Counted from the stretch's first letter, positions 9,092-18,479 are shown. The stretch: DNA of 33,603 bases from Bacillota bacterium (GCA_023415595.1 JAEZJW010000214.1:1-33603), one strand, 5' to 3'. Notes: generated by a model from the letters alone, not told the origin. Numbers and translations are program-made.

Positions 9092-10121
9092 AGCGAACAT
9101 ATTACAACAACTCAAAAAAGAAAAGCCTGTAATGGTAAAAACAAACATGACCTTCAGAGAGAGAAACAGGTTGTCGCATAATTATCTTCTGAAGAAGAAG
9201 ATTGGTATTGCAATTTTCAAATTCTGCAGAGCGATCATGCTGTTCGGCTTAGCATTTCTTATCTTACAGCCGATCCTGAGTAAAATATCCGTCAGCTTTA
9301 TGAAGGAATCGGATCTGTATGATGCCACTGTTATTAATATTCCAAGAAGCTTTACTACCGACAACTATACTCTGGCTAATACCCTGATGAATTATACCAA
9401 GTCCTTGGGAAGTACCCTATGGGTATCCCTGGTTATCGCATTGGTTCAGGTTGCTTCCACTACCTTAGTCGGGTATGGATTTGCGAGATATAAATTCCCC
9501 GGGAAGAAGCTTCTGTTCGGTGCGGTTGTCTTATCCATCGTTATTCCGCCCCAGACGATTCTGACTGCGATATACTTAAATTTCAGATATTTTGATATCT
9601 TGGGCTTGATTAAATTCTTCGGTGGCAAGCCTCTCAATCTGCTAAATACTCTGGCCCCGTATGTTATGATCAGTGCAGGTGCCATGGGACTTAAGAATGG
9701 CTTGTATATTTTTATGCTGAGACAGTATTTCAGAGGTGTTCCGAAGGAGCTGGAGGAAGCTGCCTATGTAGATGGCTGCGGCAAACTGAAGACCTTCCTG
9801 GTCATCATGCTCCCTGATGCCAGACCGATGCTCACCTCCATCTTCCTATTCTCTTATGTATGGCAATGGACGGATACCTTCTATTCCTCCCTGTTCCTGC
9901 GTAAATTCGGTCTGTTGGCTAACTCGGTAGCGGGGTTAGCAGATGGGTTATCGACCTATATCCAGAATGTCAGTAACAGAACGGCCATACCTACCACGGC
10001 TTACACTCAGGCAATGATATCAACAGGAACCTTAATGATCATAGCACCACTGATCATAATTTATTTGGTTGCCCAGAAGGGCTTTGTTGAGAGCTTAGCT
10101 CAAGCCGGAATTAAGATGTAA
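9084..10121 (+). CDS. Sugar ABC transporter permease, MalG type (second pair)
   Basis: A 345-residue permease with a long cytoplasmic leader (about 45 residues), six predicted helices and the EAA loop EAAYVDGCGKLKTFLVIMLP at residues 225-244. The start at 9084 lies inside the end of the upstream permease gene, with AGAAGG about nine bases before it; Met-17 is an alternative start without a better site. This is the last gene of the transport operon: a perfect inverted repeat terminator begins three bases after the stop. It probably works with the permease at 8111 and the DUF5696 lipoprotein. Confidence 0.92.
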   Translation: MIRANILQQLKKEKPVMVKTNMTFRERNRLSHNYLLKKKIGIAIFKFCRAIMLFGLAFLILQPILSKISVSFMKESDLYDATVINIPRSFTTDNYTLANTLMNYTKSLGSTLWVSLVIALVQVASTTLVGYGFARYKFPGKKLLFGAVVLSIVIPPQTILTAIYLNFRYFDILGLIKFFGGKPLNLLNTLAPYVMISAGAMGLKNGLYIFMLRQYFRGVPKELEEAAYVDGCGKLKTFLVIMLPDARPMLTSIFLFSYVWQWTDTFYSSLFLRKFGLLANSVAGLADGLSTYIQNVSNRTAIPTTAYTQAMISTGTLMIIAPLIIIYLVAQKGFVESLAQAGIKM

Positions 10122-10123
10122 TT

Positions 10124-10163
10124 AAAAATACGGCTATTTCATAGAAATAGCCGTATTTTTACC
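10124..10163 (+). terminator. Strong rho-independent terminator of the transport operon
   Basis: AAAAATACGGCTATTTC (10124-10140) pairs perfectly with GAAATAGCCGTATTTTT (10144-10160) across a 3-base loop. The A-tract and T-tract flanks make it potentially bidirectional. It separates the transport operon from the xylanase gene. Confidence 0.92.
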
Positions 10164-10210
10164 AGACAAAACAGAGGTAATTATAAGTAAATTATGGAAT
10201 GCTTTCTTGA

Positions 10211-10251
10211 TATTAATAATTATCTTGGAAATGCTATGAATATTATTAATA
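10211..10251. promoter_or_regulatory. AT-rich inverted repeat upstream of the GH10 gene
   Basis: TATTAATAAT (10211-10220) and ATTATTAATA (10242-10251) form a 10-bp perfect dyad with a 21-base spacer in the 124-base leader between the terminator and the xylanase gene. A TTGATA hexamer overlaps the left arm, but no well-spaced -10 is convincing. It could be an operator; AT-richness alone could also produce it. Confidence 0.3.
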
Positions 10252-10287
10252 CCTAATGGTAATGAGGTAATCGGAAAGAAGGATAGT

Positions 10288-11253
10288 ATGACTGGACTGA
10301 AGGACAAATATGAGGGATACTTTAAAATCGGCGCTGCAGTCAATACCAAAACGATTGAAACTCATGCGGAGCTTTTAAAAACTCATTTTAATAGTCTGAC
10401 CTGTGAGAATGAAACAAAATTTGCCAATCTTCAGAGGGAAGAAAACAGCTTTAATTTTAAAAGAGCGGATCAAATTGTAAGATTTGCCAAGGAGAATGGA
10501 ATGGCGATGAGAGGCCATACCTTTACCTGGCACAACCAAACCCCGGCGTGGGTCTTCGAACATGCCGATAAAGAACAGCTGCTAGAGCGCTTAAAGCACC
10601 ATATACAGATTGTCGGGCCAAGATACGATAGGGAATTTTATTGCTGGGATGTAGTGAATGAGGCAATAGAGGATAAAACCGATACTTTCTACCGGGTAAG
10701 TCCCTGGTCGCAGATCATAGGCGAGGATTTTATGGATTATGCTTTCCGCTTCGCAAGGGAGATCCTTCCGAATACGGAGCTATATTATAATGATTATAAT
10801 GAGTCAATGGCTTCCAAAAGAGATAAGATTATAGCTGCTGTGAAGGGCATGCAGGACCGGGGTGTCCCGATAGATGGAGTGGGTCTGCAGTGTCATTGGA
10901 GTATCTACAGCCCTTCCATGGATACCATCAGGGGTGCTTTTGAAGAATATGCTAAGCTGGGACTCAAGCTTCAGATCACGGAGATGGATATCTCCATGTT
11001 TGCCCATGAGGATAAGAGCAAGGTGGACAAACCAACGCAGCAGATGCTGGAGCTTCAGGCTGAGCGGTATGGGGAAACCTTCGCACTGTTTCGTGAATAT
11101 AAAGATATCATTGATAATGTGACTCTCTGGGGAGTAGCAGATGATGCTACCTGGCTGGATCATTTCCCGGTACCGGGACGGAAGAACTGGCCGCTGCTCT
11201 TCGATGAACAGCATCAACCCAAAGAGGCTTATTACAGAATTTTAGATTTTTGA
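10288..11253 (+). CDS. Cytoplasmic GH10 endo-1,4-beta-xylanase
   Basis: A 321-residue single-domain GH10 enzyme without a signal peptide. The acid/base glutamate is E125 in WDVVNEA and the nucleophile is E232 in LQITEMDIS; TFTWHNQTPAW (residues 78-88) supplies conserved subsite residues. It hydrolyses beta-1,4-xylosidic bonds; lacking export signals, it should act on imported xylo- or aldouronic oligosaccharides rather than on polymeric xylan. The start ATG follows GAAAGAAGG. A terminator lies upstream, and the GH3 beta-xylosidase gene follows after 87 bases. The combination of intracellular GH10, GH67 and a transporter parallels the aldouronate-utilisation loci known from Paenibacillus and Geobacillus. 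Confidence 0.95.
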   Translation: MTGLKDKYEGYFKIGAAVNTKTIETHAELLKTHFNSLTCENETKFANLQREENSFNFKRADQIVRFAKENGMAMRGHTFTWHNQTPAWVFEHADKEQLLERLKHHIQIVGPRYDREFYCWDVVNEAIEDKTDTFYRVSPWSQIIGEDFMDYAFRFAREILPNTELYYNDYNESMASKRDKIIAAVKGMQDRGVPIDGVGLQCHWSIYSPSMDTIRGAFEEYAKLGLKLQITEMDISMFAHEDKSKVDKPTQQMLELQAERYGETFALFREYKDIIDNVTLWGVADDATWLDHFPVPGRKNWPLLFDEQHQPKEAYYRILDF

Positions 11254-11291
11254 ATTGAGAATAGTGGTAGATTAATGTAAAATAGTAACTT

Positions 11292-11320
11292 GGATAACGA
11301 TTAGAGTAATCATAATATCC
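11292..11320. promoter_or_regulatory. Short dyad between GH10 and GH3 genes
   Basis: GATTA-GAG-TAATC (11299-11311) lies inside a loosely symmetric GGAT (11292-11295) and ATCC (11317-11320). It could be a regulator site or a weak RNA hairpin in the 87-base intercistronic gap. Evidence is limited to symmetry. Confidence 0.22.
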
Positions 11321-11340
11321 ATTATTAGGAGGAAATAACA

Positions 11341-13500
11341 ATGCAGGATAAGAAGGCTTATATGGACGAAACACTAAGCTTTGAGGAAAGAGCGAAGGAT
11401 CTGGTCTCCAGAATGACACTGGAAGAGAAGGTGTATCAGACCTTGCATTCTGCTCCGGCAATCGAGAGATTGGATGTAAAATCTTATAACTATTGGAACG
11501 AGGCTCTCCATGGAGTTGCCAGGGCAGGTACGGCAACGGTATTTCCGCAGGCAATCGGTCTGGCTGCAACCTTTGATGAGGAGCTTCTGGAGGAGGTGGC
11601 AGATACCATCTCTACCGAAGGCAGAGCGAAGTTCAATATGCAGCAGAAATACAATGATACAGATATCTATAAGGGCCTGACCTTCTGGTCGCCCAATGTG
11701 AATATATTCCGTGATCCTAGATGGGGAAGAGGACATGAGACCTATGGTGAGGATCCATACCTGAGCTCCAGACTTGGAGTCAGATTTATTAACGGTATCC
11801 AGGGTAAAGATGAGAAATACCTGAAGGCAGCCGCCTGCGCGAAGCATTTTGCAGTGCATTCCGGACCTGAGGATGTGAGACATAGCTTTAATGCAGAGGT
11901 CTCTAAACAGGATCTGTATGAAACCTATCTTCCGGCGTTTAAGGCATGCGTTGAGGAAGCGGGTGTCGAGGCAGTGATGGGGGCATATAACCGTACCAAC
12001 GGAGAACCCTGCTGCGGAAGCAAGACTCTGCTAAATGATATCCTTCGTGAGGATTGGGGCTTTAAGGGCCATGTTACCTCGGACTGCTGGGCCATCAAGG
12101 ACTTCCATGAGCATCATATGGTCACACGAGGACCGGTTGAATCAGTTGCACTGGCAATGAACAATGGTTGTGATTTAAACTGCGGTAACATCTATGGCAA
12201 TCTTCTGCTAGCGGTAAGAGATGGCCTCGTAGAAGAGAAAACCATCGACCGTGCTGTCACCAGACTGGTAACGACCAGAATGAAGCTTGGTTTATTTGAT
12301 AGTCCCGAGAAGGTTCCGTTCAATACCATCGGCTATGAGCAGGTGGATAATAAGGCGCATCAGGAGCTTAATCTGAAGGCATCTAAAAAGTCCATCGTTC
12401 TGTTAAAGAATGAGAACAATCTGCTGCCTCTTGATAAATCAAAACTGAAGACCGTAGGCGTTATCGGACCGAATGCCAATAACAGAAAGGCGTTGGTTGG
12501 CAATTATGAGGGAACTGCTTCGGAATATATTACGGTTCTGGAAGGAATTAAGGACTATCTTGGTGAGGATATCCGTGTATACTACTCCGAGGGCTGCCAT
12601 CTGTTCAAGGATAAGGTGCAGGGATTGGGAATCGAAAATGACAGAATTGCGGAAGCAAGGGCTGTCTGTGATATGAGTGATGTCGTGGTTGCCTGCTTCG
12701 GCCTGGATCCGGGACTGGAGGGTGAGGAAGGCGATCAGGGAAATGAGTTCGCCAGCGGTGATAAGCTGAACTTAAATCTGCCCGGCATACAGGAGCAAGT
12801 GCTGAAAGAATTATACAAGTGCGGAAAACCGGTCATCCTTGTTCTTCTGTCAGGCAGTGCGATCAGCGTTCCCTGGGCGGACGAACACCTTCCTGCGATT
12901 ATCCAGGGCTGGTATCCGGGTGCGCAGGGTGGCAAAGCAGTTGCCGAGCTGCTCTTTGGCGAATTCTCACCGGAAGGCAAGCTTCCGGTAACCTTCTACC
13001 GCACCACGGAAGAATTACCGGCTTTCACTGATTATAATATGAAGAATAGGACCTACCGTTACATGGAACAGGAAGCATTATATCCCTTCGGTTATGGTCT
13101 CTCCTATACAGATTTTGAGCTCTCTGACGTATCGGTCGATGCACAAGAGATCGTTCCCGGAGAGGAGGTTCACTGTACTGCGGTTCTTACGAACACCGGT
13201 AAGCTTCCGGGTGCGGAGACAATTCAGATCTATATCAGAGTGAAGCAGGAGGGAGCTCCGAACTGGCAGCTGAAAGGCCTCAGGAAGGTTCATTTGAATC
13301 CGGGTGAGAAGCAAACAGTACAAATTACATTGAAGGGTGAAGCTTTTGGACTCTTTGATAATAACGGAAAACTTGTACTTCACGAGGGTGAATATGAAGT
13401 ATATATCGGTACAAGCCAACCGGATACCAGAAGTATCAAGCTAACCGGCAAGAAGCCTTATTGTAAGATCATGCGTTCCGGCAAAACAGTGTTATTGTAA
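11341..13500 (+). CDS. GH3 beta-xylosidase (probable xylan 1,4-beta-xylosidase)
   Basis: A 719-residue GH3 protein without a signal peptide. The N-terminal TIM-barrel domain includes EALHGVAR (54-61), FWSPNVNIFRDPRWGRGHETYGEDPY (115-140) and AKHFAVHSGPE (167-177). The likely nucleophile Asp is D248 in VTSDCWAI. The alpha/beta sandwich domain follows, with the likely acid/base-bearing segment GLEGEEGDQGNE near 458, and a C-terminal fibronectin-III-like domain from about 595 to 690. The overall pattern, especially the N-terminal HGVAR region, resembles bacterial GH3 xylosidases. It would release xylose from oligomers produced by the GH10 enzyme in the cytoplasm. The AGGAGG ribosome-binding site is ideal. 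A terminator follows the gene. Confidence 0.92.
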   Translation: MQDKKAYMDETLSFEERAKDLVSRMTLEEKVYQTLHSAPAIERLDVKSYNYWNEALHGVARAGTATVFPQAIGLAATFDEELLEEVADTISTEGRAKFNMQQKYNDTDIYKGLTFWSPNVNIFRDPRWGRGHETYGEDPYLSSRLGVRFINGIQGKDEKYLKAAACAKHFAVHSGPEDVRHSFNAEVSKQDLYETYLPAFKACVEEAGVEAVMGAYNRTNGEPCCGSKTLLNDILREDWGFKGHVTSDCWAIKDFHEHHMVTRGPVESVALAMNNGCDLNCGNIYGNLLLAVRDGLVEEKTIDRAVTRLVTTRMKLGLFDSPEKVPFNTIGYEQVDNKAHQELNLKASKKSIVLLKNENNLLPLDKSKLKTVGVIGPNANNRKALVGNYEGTASEYITVLEGIKDYLGEDIRVYYSEGCHLFKDKVQGLGIENDRIAEARAVCDMSDVVVACFGLDPGLEGEEGDQGNEFASGDKLNLNLPGIQEQVLKELYKCGKPVILVLLSGSAISVPWADEHLPAIIQGWYPGAQGGKAVAELLFGEFSPEGKLPVTFYRTTEELPAFTDYNMKNRTYRYMEQEALYPFGYGLSYTDFELSDVSVDAQEIVPGEEVHCTAVLTNTGKLPGAETIQIYIRVKQEGAPNWQLKGLRKVHLNPGEKQTVQITLKGEAFGLFDNNGKLVLHEGEYEVYIGTSQPDTRSIKLTGKKPYCKIMRSGKTVLL

Positions 13501-13515
13501 TTTGTGAAGCGGGTT

Positions 13516-13543
13516 AAGGCGGGCGCAGCAGAGCCCGCCTTTT
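13516..13543 (+). terminator. Rho-independent terminator after the GH3 gene
   Basis: AAGGCGGGC (13516-13524) pairs with GCCCGCCTT (13533-13541) across an 8-base loop and runs into TTTT. The T-run is short, so some readthrough into the GH67 gene is plausible. Confidence 0.8.
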
Positions 13544-13596
13544 ACTAACATGAACATAAACGACATACAGCTTGGTTCAGAAATGGAGGAAATAAA

Positions 13597-15609
13597 ATGG
13601 AATTCAGCCAGTGTTGGTTAAATTATAATCCAATTCAGGATTATCCCGATTCCGGCTTATTGGCAGAGATAACTGTATGCAGCAGGGATGGCAGAACAGG
13701 AAGTGTTGCACACAATGCAGTGAAGGAATTGACCAAGGCGATACAAAGTTTATGTAATATTAACCCTAAGGTTAATACGGGAAGCAATCCCAAGGAAGTT
13801 ACCACCGGGATCCTTCTGAATATTGATGGACAGGAGGATTTGAAAGAGGAGGGTTTCCGAATTACTCAGGAGGGCAATCGGATTATTGTATCAGGCAAAT
13901 CCGAGAAGGGCATATTATATGGTACCTTTACCCTGATCCGGAAAGTTGCGGCAGGAGAAGCGTTAGGAGGCTTGAATATTACTGAAAATCCTGAGAATAA
14001 CCTTCGGATGCTGAACCATTGGGATAATATGACGGGAGATATCGAGAGAGGTTACTCGGGTAATTCGTTCTTTTTTAAGAAGGATGAGATACTCATAAAT
14101 AACCGAACCCTTGATTATGCCAGACTTGTAGCATCCATCGGAATTAATGGGGTTGTCATCAATAATGTGAATGTCCGAGGAGCAGCTGCGTCAGGTTTGA
14201 TTACGGACCGCTATCTGGAGAAGCTGAAAGAGCTGGCTGATATTTTTACCGGCTATGGTATTAAACTGTACTTAAGCGCTAATTTCGCTGCGCCGATCGA
14301 GATCGGGGGACTATCCACTGCAGACCCGCTGGATAAGGGAGTGGCAGACTGGTGGATGGAATGCGTGAAAAATATATATCATAAGATCCCTGAGTTCGGA
14401 GGCTTTCTGATCAAAGCCGATTCAGAGGGAAGGCCGGGACCGTTTACCTATCAGCGTACTCATGCAGATGGGGCAAATGTTCTTGCCAGGGCGCTAAAGC
14501 CGTTCGGAGGGATCTTGATCTGGCGCTGTTTCGTCTATAACTGCCAGCAGGACTGGAGGGATTATAAAACGGATCGTGCCAGAGCAGCCTATGATAACTT
14601 TACCTGTCTTGACGGGCACTTTGATGATAATGTAATCTTACAGATTAAGAACGGGCCGATGGATTTCCAGGTAAGGGAACCCGTATCTCCGCTGTTTGGC
14701 AGCTTAAAGAATACCAATATGATATTGGAGGTACAGGCTGCACAGGAGTATACCGGGCAGCAGAAGCATGTATGCTATCTGATCCCTATGTGGAAGGAAG
14801 TATTGGATTTTAATACCTACGCGGTGAAGGAGAAGGCAACGATTGCCGATATCGTATCCGGAAGGACTTACAACCAGACCAACTGCGGAATGGCTGCAGT
14901 AACCAACACCGGAGACGATTATAACTGGACGGGTCATGACCTGGCGGCAGCAAATCTCTATGGGTTTGGAAGGCTTTGCTGGAATACGGGTCTTACCTCC
15001 GAACAGATTGCTTCGGAATGGATCAGACAGACCTTGCCTCACAATGAGAAGGTGTTTGAAATCACCATGGATATCCTGATGGGCTCCTGGCCTACCTATG
15101 AGAAATATACCTCTCCGCTTGGGATTGGTTGGATGGTGAACCCAAATCATCATTACGGGCCTAATGTGGACGGTTATGAATATGACAAGTGGGGAACGTA
15201 TCACAGAGCAGATCGGGACGGAATGGGTGTGGACCGCACGAAGAACGGTACCGGCTATGCCTCCCAGTACAATGAGCCGAATGCCTCTATGTATGAGCAT
15301 AAGGTCTCGTGTCCTGAGGAACTGCTCCTGTTCTTCCATCACATCCGGTATGACTATGTATTGAAAACAGGGAAAACCTTGATTCAGCATATCTACGATA
15401 CCCATTTTGAGGGCGTGGAAGAGGTCCGCAGGATGGCAGAAAATTGGGGAAGGCTGAAGGGCCTGGTACCCGAAGATGTTTTCCGACGTGTATCGGAACG
15501 CTTTGACCTTCAGCTGGAGAGCTCAGTGGAATGGCGTGACCGCATCAATACCTATTTCTACCGTAAGGCCGGCGTGGATGATGCCAGAAATAGAAAGATT
15601 TATTATTGA
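13597..15609 (+). CDS. aguA: GH67 alpha-glucuronidase, cytoplasmic
   Basis: A 670-residue protein of normal GH67 length, without a signal peptide. The probable general acid is E277 in KADSEGRPGP. The two candidate catalytic bases are D356 in GPMDFQVREP and E384 in AAQEYTGQ; their 28-residue spacing equals that of the D365/E393 pair in the characterised Cellvibrio enzyme. It removes (4-O-methyl)-alpha-glucuronic acid from the non-reducing end of aldouronic acids. The ATG is preceded by GGAGG. The product feeds directly to the two hexuronate enzymes encoded next (15677 and 16853), which makes the pathway assignment coherent. The next gene is 67 bases away with no terminator seen. Confidence 0.95.
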   Translation: MEFSQCWLNYNPIQDYPDSGLLAEITVCSRDGRTGSVAHNAVKELTKAIQSLCNINPKVNTGSNPKEVTTGILLNIDGQEDLKEEGFRITQEGNRIIVSGKSEKGILYGTFTLIRKVAAGEALGGLNITENPENNLRMLNHWDNMTGDIERGYSGNSFFFKKDEILINNRTLDYARLVASIGINGVVINNVNVRGAAASGLITDRYLEKLKELADIFTGYGIKLYLSANFAAPIEIGGLSTADPLDKGVADWWMECVKNIYHKIPEFGGFLIKADSEGRPGPFTYQRTHADGANVLARALKPFGGILIWRCFVYNCQQDWRDYKTDRARAAYDNFTCLDGHFDDNVILQIKNGPMDFQVREPVSPLFGSLKNTNMILEVQAAQEYTGQQKHVCYLIPMWKEVLDFNTYAVKEKATIADIVSGRTYNQTNCGMAAVTNTGDDYNWTGHDLAAANLYGFGRLCWNTGLTSEQIASEWIRQTLPHNEKVFEITMDILMGSWPTYEKYTSPLGIGWMVNPNHHYGPNVDGYEYDKWGTYHRADRDGMGVDRTKNGTGYASQYNEPNASMYEHKVSCPEELLLFFHHIRYDYVLKTGKTLIQHIYDTHFEGVEEVRRMAENWGRLKGLVPEDVFRRVSERFDLQLESSVEWRDRINTYFYRKAGVDDARNRKIYY

Positions 15610-15676
15610 AAAAATAAAATTAACGAATATACTGTTATTATACGATTAAATTTTAAACAGCGAAAGGAATAAACCT

Positions 15677-16750
15677 ATGGATATGACATTACGTTGGTTC
15701 GGCCATAAGCATGACAGCGTATCACTTGACAAAATCAAACAGATTCCGGGAGTGACCGGTGTGGTATCCTCTCTCCATGATATCCCGGTAGGAGAGGCCT
15801 GGAAGCTTGAGGATATCCTGAAATTAAAGAAGGAAGTAGAGGAGAGCGGTCTGAAGCTTATCGGTATCGAGAGTGTCAATATCCATGAGGATATTAAGAT
15901 CGGTCTGCCCTCCAGGGAACGATATATTGAAAATTATAAGGTATCCCTTGAGAATCTGGGCAAAGCAGACGTGCATATGGTGTGCTATAATTTCATGCCG
16001 ATCTTCGACTGGACCAGGACCGATCTGGCAATGAAGCTTCCCGACGGATCCTATGCCCTTGCTTATGATGAAAACATCATTAAGGACATTAAGCCGGAAA
16101 TGATGTTCGAGCGTATAGAGAAGGAGAGCGGTGGCTTCATCCTTCCGGGCTGGGAACCGAATCGCAGGGATGAGATTATGGACTTATTTGAGAAATACAA
16201 GGGAGTGACTGCAGAGATGCTGATGCAGAATCTGAAGTACTTCCTGGATTCCATTATGCCAGTCTGTGAGAAATATAAGATTAAGATGGCTATCCACCCG
16301 GATGATCCGGCCTGGAGCGTCTTCGGACTGCCGAGAATCGTGACCAGTGAGAAGGCTCTCGAGGCGATTGCTTCCTTAAATGACAGTATCTACAACGGCT
16401 TTACTCTGTGTACCGGATCATTGGGAAGTAATCTGAAGAACAATCTGCCGCAGATTATCCGTAATCCGAAGATTAGTCCGAGGATACATTTTACCCATTT
16501 ACGAAATATGAAGTTCGAGAGCGATGGGGTATTTCATGAGAGCTCCCATCTGTCCTCCGACGGTAATTTTGATATGTATGAAATTGTGAAGGCGCTGTAC
16601 GATGTAGGCTTTGATGGGGTGGTTCGTCCTGACCACGGAAGAATGATCTGGGGTGAGCAGGCGAGACCCGGCTACGGTTTATATGACCGAGCCCTTGGAG
16701 TTGCTTACTTAAACGGCTTATGGGAAGCGATCAGAAAGAGTGATAAATGA
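15677..16750 (+). CDS. uxuA: Mannonate dehydratase
   Basis: A 357-residue UxuA-family enzyme that converts D-mannonate to 2-keto-3-deoxy-D-gluconate with a divalent metal. Visible family segments are VCYNFMPIFDWTRTDL (102-117), KMAIHPDDPAWSVFGLPRI (203-221) and HFTHLRN near 271, which supply metal and substrate ligands, and a late VRPDHGRMIWGE segment. The length fits the family. The ribosome-binding site AAAGGA is modest; a second ATG two codons in is possible. It sits between GH67 and the fructuronate reductase gene, so the uronate released by GH67 is processed here after isomerisation; no uronate isomerase (uxaC) or KDG kinase/aldolase gene lies in the window. Confidence 0.95.
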   Translation: MDMTLRWFGHKHDSVSLDKIKQIPGVTGVVSSLHDIPVGEAWKLEDILKLKKEVEESGLKLIGIESVNIHEDIKIGLPSRERYIENYKVSLENLGKADVHMVCYNFMPIFDWTRTDLAMKLPDGSYALAYDENIIKDIKPEMMFERIEKESGGFILPGWEPNRRDEIMDLFEKYKGVTAEMLMQNLKYFLDSIMPVCEKYKIKMAIHPDDPAWSVFGLPRIVTSEKALEAIASLNDSIYNGFTLCTGSLGSNLKNNLPQIIRNPKISPRIHFTHLRNMKFESDGVFHESSHLSSDGNFDMYEIVKALYDVGFDGVVRPDHGRMIWGEQARPGYGLYDRALGVAYLNGLWEAIRKSDK

Positions 16751-16852
16751 TCTTAACCCCGAATTAAGGATTAACCATAGCAGACAAGTTATACGAATAT
16801 AAACCTGGGATGGAAGGTTCAGATTTAATTTAGTACAGAAAGGTTCGATAAA

Positions 16853-18454
16853 ATGCGATTAATAAACTATGACTCCTCATGGAAAGAAAAAGGCTATGAG
16901 CTGCCGGAATATGACAGGGATAAAGTCAGAAAGGCTACGATGGCGGAGCCTACCTGGCTCCATTTCGGTGCAGGCAATATCTTCCGTGGATTCCCGGCTG
17001 CCGGACTCCAGAAGATGCTGAATGAGGGCAGTTACGATAAGGGCCTGATTGTCAGTGAAGGCTTCGACTATGAAATTATCGAGAAGGCCTATCAGCCCTT
17101 TGATGATCTCAGCCTTCTGGTAATCCTGAGAGCGAACGGAACGATCGAGAAGAAGGTAGTCGGCAGCGTGGTCGAGTCCCTCGTGGCGGATACATCAGCC
17201 ACAGCTGCATGGAATCGCCTGAAGGAGATCTTTATGGCTCCCTCCCTGCAGATGGTAAGCTTTACAATTACGGAGAAGGGATACAGTCTTGTGGATTCAA
17301 AAGGGGATTATCTCAGCTTTGTTGTAAATGATTTTGCTTCCGGTACTGAGAAGCCTGCTCATATCATGGGTAAAATCACAGCACTGATGCTGGCGAGATA
17401 TCAGAACGGAGCAGCTCCGGTTGCATTGGTCAGCATGGACAATTGCTCCCATAATGGGGGTAAGTTATATGCTTCTGTCGAAGCATATGCAGAGAAGTGG
17501 GTAAAGAACGGTTTTGCGGAGGAAGGCTTCTTAAGTTACATCAAGGATGGAAGTAAGGTGGCTTTTCCCTGGACTATGATTGATAAGATTACTCCAAGAC
17601 CTGATGATAAGGTGAAGACAATGCTGGAGGAGGATGGTTTCGAGGATACGGACCTGATCATCACCGGCAAGAATACCTATACGGCGCCTTTTGTTAATGC
17701 AGAGGAGACGGAATATCTGGTAATCGAGGATAGGTTCCCGAATGGAAGACCGCAGCTTGAGAAGGCAGGCTTTCTGTTCACTGACAGAGAAACCGTGGAT
17801 AAGGTTGAGAGAATGAAGGTCTGTACCTGTCTAAATCCTCTACATACCTCCCTGGCCATTTTCGGCTGCCTGTTGTCGTATACAACAATCTGGGAGGAGA
17901 TGCGGGATAACGAACTCAGTAAGCTGGTTCACCGGATCGGCTATATCGAGGGCATGCCCGTGGTTGTGAATCCGGGAGTGCTGGATCCACAGGATTTCAT
18001 CAGAGCAGTTCTGGAGCTGAGGCTGCCGAATCCGTTCATGCCCGATGCGCCCCAGAGAATCGCAACCGATACCTCACAGAAGCTTCCGATCCGTTTCGGA
18101 GAGACCATCAAGGCTTACTATATGAGCGACAAATTAAAGGTGACGGATCTCACGCTGATACCGCTCACCATTGCCGGCTGGTGCAGATACCTGATGGGAA
18201 TTGATGATTACGGCAGAGTCTTCACACCAAGCCCGGATCCGCTGCTAGCTGAACTGCAAGGTTATTTGAAAGATGTAAAGCTCGGGGATACAAAGCTTCC
18301 TAAGGATGTATTAAAGCCGATTCTGTCCAATGATAAGATCTTTGCGGTAAATCTGTATGAGGTCGGACTCGGTGAGAAGATTGAAGGTATGTTTCTGGAG
18401 CTGATTGCCGGAACCGGAGCGGTAAGGGCAACACTTCAAAAGTACTTGAAGTAA
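16853..18454 (+). CDS. uxuB: Mannitol dehydrogenase-family oxidoreductase, probable D-fructuronate reductase
   Basis: A 533-residue long-chain polyol dehydrogenase. The N-terminal nucleotide-binding motif is LHFGAGNIFRGF at 36-47, and the catalytic cluster K322-N328-H331 lies in MKVCTCLNPLHTSLA; the family uses a Lys-Asn-His set. The expected reaction is NADH-dependent reduction of D-fructuronate to D-mannonate, the step before UxuA. Related family members act on mannitol, tagaturonate or other polyols, so the substrate rests mainly on the uxuA and GH67 neighbours. The start has AGAAAGG upstream. The 102-base gap to uxuA shows no strong terminator. This is the last gene of the xylan block. 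Confidence 0.88.
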   Translation: MRLINYDSSWKEKGYELPEYDRDKVRKATMAEPTWLHFGAGNIFRGFPAAGLQKMLNEGSYDKGLIVSEGFDYEIIEKAYQPFDDLSLLVILRANGTIEKKVVGSVVESLVADTSATAAWNRLKEIFMAPSLQMVSFTITEKGYSLVDSKGDYLSFVVNDFASGTEKPAHIMGKITALMLARYQNGAAPVALVSMDNCSHNGGKLYASVEAYAEKWVKNGFAEEGFLSYIKDGSKVAFPWTMIDKITPRPDDKVKTMLEEDGFEDTDLIITGKNTYTAPFVNAEETEYLVIEDRFPNGRPQLEKAGFLFTDRETVDKVERMKVCTCLNPLHTSLAIFGCLLSYTTIWEEMRDNELSKLVHRIGYIEGMPVVVNPGVLDPQDFIRAVLELRLPNPFMPDAPQRIATDTSQKLPIRFGETIKAYYMSDKLKVTDLTLIPLTIAGWCRYLMGIDDYGRVFTPSPDPLLAELQGYLKDVKLGDTKLPKDVLKPILSNDKIFAVNLYEVGLGEKIEGMFLELIAGTGAVRATLQKYLK

Positions 18455-18479
18455 AAGGCGGGCACAGAATATATTACAG

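Noticed and set aside
11374..11883. 169-codon - strand frame
   Set aside because: It is antisense to the catalytic domain of the GH3 gene, whose conserved motifs are unambiguous.
14704..15405. 233-codon open frame on the - strand
   Set aside because: It lies fully inside the GH67 gene, has no recognisable motif or ribosome-binding site, and is explained as an antisense shadow of a GC-moderate coding region.
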